A stretch of DNA of 64,000 bases from Chitinophaga silvatica (GTDB taxonomy: Bacteria > Bacteroidota > Bacteroidia > Chitinophagales > Chitinophagaceae). The stretch lies in assembly GCF_003419895.1 (NCBI RefSeq), contig NZ_QPMM01000002.1, positions 124,001 to 188,000 of the forward strand. The letters run 5' to 3'. Position numbers and translations under genes: made by a program. The notes beneath the pieces were generated by a model. It ran no database searches and was not told the DNA's origin. It saw only the letters and a program-made list of their open reading frames with translations. Below, one piece after another: positions 63,416 to 64,000 of the stretch; position 1 is the stretch's first letter, and each line of letters starts with the position of its first letter.

Positions 63416-64000
63416 ATGAAGAGAAATGGGATATTATTTGGATTGCTTATCACAGCATTTTTTGGATGTAAAACAACACAATCTGTAAGTCATCAACCTA
63501 CAGAACCTCCATTGCTAACAAGCGGACCTGCATGGGCGGCGCTATGGCAACAACAATCCGGCGAGTATAAAGCTTTATGCTTTCAGGCCTATCAACTTGC
63601 TACCTGGAGATTGGATCAATACCTGCAAACTAAATCAGATAAACCATTAGCCGTGGTTACTGATATAGATGAAACAGTACTCGATAATAGTCCTTATAGT
63701 GTTCACCAGGCCCTGGCTGGCAAAGGATATGATCCCGTAAGTTGGAAAGAATGGACTGCAAAAGCCATTGCTGATACCGTTCCCGGCGCTCCGGCATTCT
63801 TTAAATATGCTGCCAGTAAAGGTGTTCAGGTATTTTATATTACCAATCGTGAAGAAGCAGAAAGAGAAGCTACTCTGCAAAACCTGCGTAAATACAATTT
63901 TCCGTTTGCAGACGATCAGCATTTAATGCTTAAAACCACTACTTCCGGTAAAGAACCACGTCGGCAGCAGGTTTTACAACAATTCGATATTGTAATGTTA
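63416..64000 (+). CDS. Acid phosphatase, lipoprotein e(P4) family (5' part)
   Basis: 195 codons are visible and the gene runs off the right edge. Signal MKRNGILFGLLITAFFGC has a lipobox Cys at residue 18, so it is a lipoprotein. The HAD motif I is AVVTDIDETVLDNSPY (DxDxT with both catalytic Asp) and motif II is FYITNREEAER; both match class C, e(P4)-type acid phosphatases, which release phosphate from nucleotides such as NMN at the outer membrane. A TATTTTTG -7 element lies at 63388-63395. Motifs III and IV are outside the window. Confidence 0.9.
   Translation, partial: MKRNGILFGLLITAFFGCKTTQSVSHQPTEPPLLTSGPAWAALWQQQSGEYKALCFQAYQLATWRLDQYLQTKSDKPLAVVTDIDETVLDNSPYSVHQALAGKGYDPVSWKEWTAKAIADTVPGAPAFFKYAASKGVQVFYITNREEAEREATLQNLRKYNFPFADDQHLMLKTTTSGKEPRRQQVLQQFDIVML

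Overview
The window is a stretch of chromosome from a Bacteroidota (Bacteroidetes) bacterium, most likely a member of the Chitinophagaceae or a close relative. Evidence: FtsZ, FtsA and MraY of Bacteroidetes type, a Bacteroidetes-type RNA polymerase omega subunit, type IX secretion (T9SS) genes (sprA, porD) with CHU_C/type B cargo proteins, the futalosine menaquinone pathway, and promoters of the TTTG-N19-23-TAnnTTTG form used by the Bacteroidetes primary sigma factor. No tRNA, rRNA, CRISPR array, IS element or prophage was seen.

Layout. 1-1134: 3' part of a GH123-like glycoside hydrolase. 1220-17778 (minus): an almost complete division and cell wall (dcw) operon transcribed mraZ-rsmH-ftsL-like-ftsI/PBP-murE-mraY-murD-ftsW-murG-murC-ftsQ-ftsA-ftsZ, without murF or ddl. 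18265-25085 (plus): bamD-rpoZ-coaBC-porD-DUF4296 lipoprotein-scoA-scoB and a DUF5723-like outer-membrane protein. 25190-31097: class IV aminotransferase, photolyase, futalosine genes mqnB/mqnD (minus), a pterin synthase plus folE, and fabD. 31133-35011: two GNAT acetyltransferases, a serine hydrolase, a degenerate DinB protein and a Nudix-type regulator. 35084-38953: a TPR histidine kinase followed by a paralogue that has lost its kinase residues. 39029-48116: fabH (minus), then ruvA-sprA (plus). 48212-52154: a three-gene operon with a Cys-rich small protein, a TonB-dependent receptor and a CQCC-containing BNR lipoprotein. 52228-63321 (minus): a possible small peptide gene, an SDR, two PKD/CHU_C cargo proteins, an alpha/beta hydrolase, lnt, guaB and dprA. 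63416-64000: 5' part of an e(P4)-type acid phosphatase.

How the genes work together. The dcw genes make meso-DAP peptidoglycan (MurE has DNPRSEDP) and build the divisome. BamD, Lnt, SprA and PorD serve outer-membrane assembly, lipoprotein acylation and type IX secretion; the two PKD proteins carry the type B sorting domain read by that system. FabD and FabH start fatty acid synthesis, MqnB and MqnD make menaquinone, and the pterin synthase with FolE makes reduced pterins.

Most worth a second look: the Cys-rich protein/TonB receptor/CQCC lipoprotein operon; the kinase-pseudokinase pair; a long inverted repeat between guaB and lnt; a structured 198-bp gap inside the dcw operon; 10-bp-spaced repeats before mraZ that look like MraZ operators; and a 53-residue Gly/Trp/Tyr-rich peptide frame.
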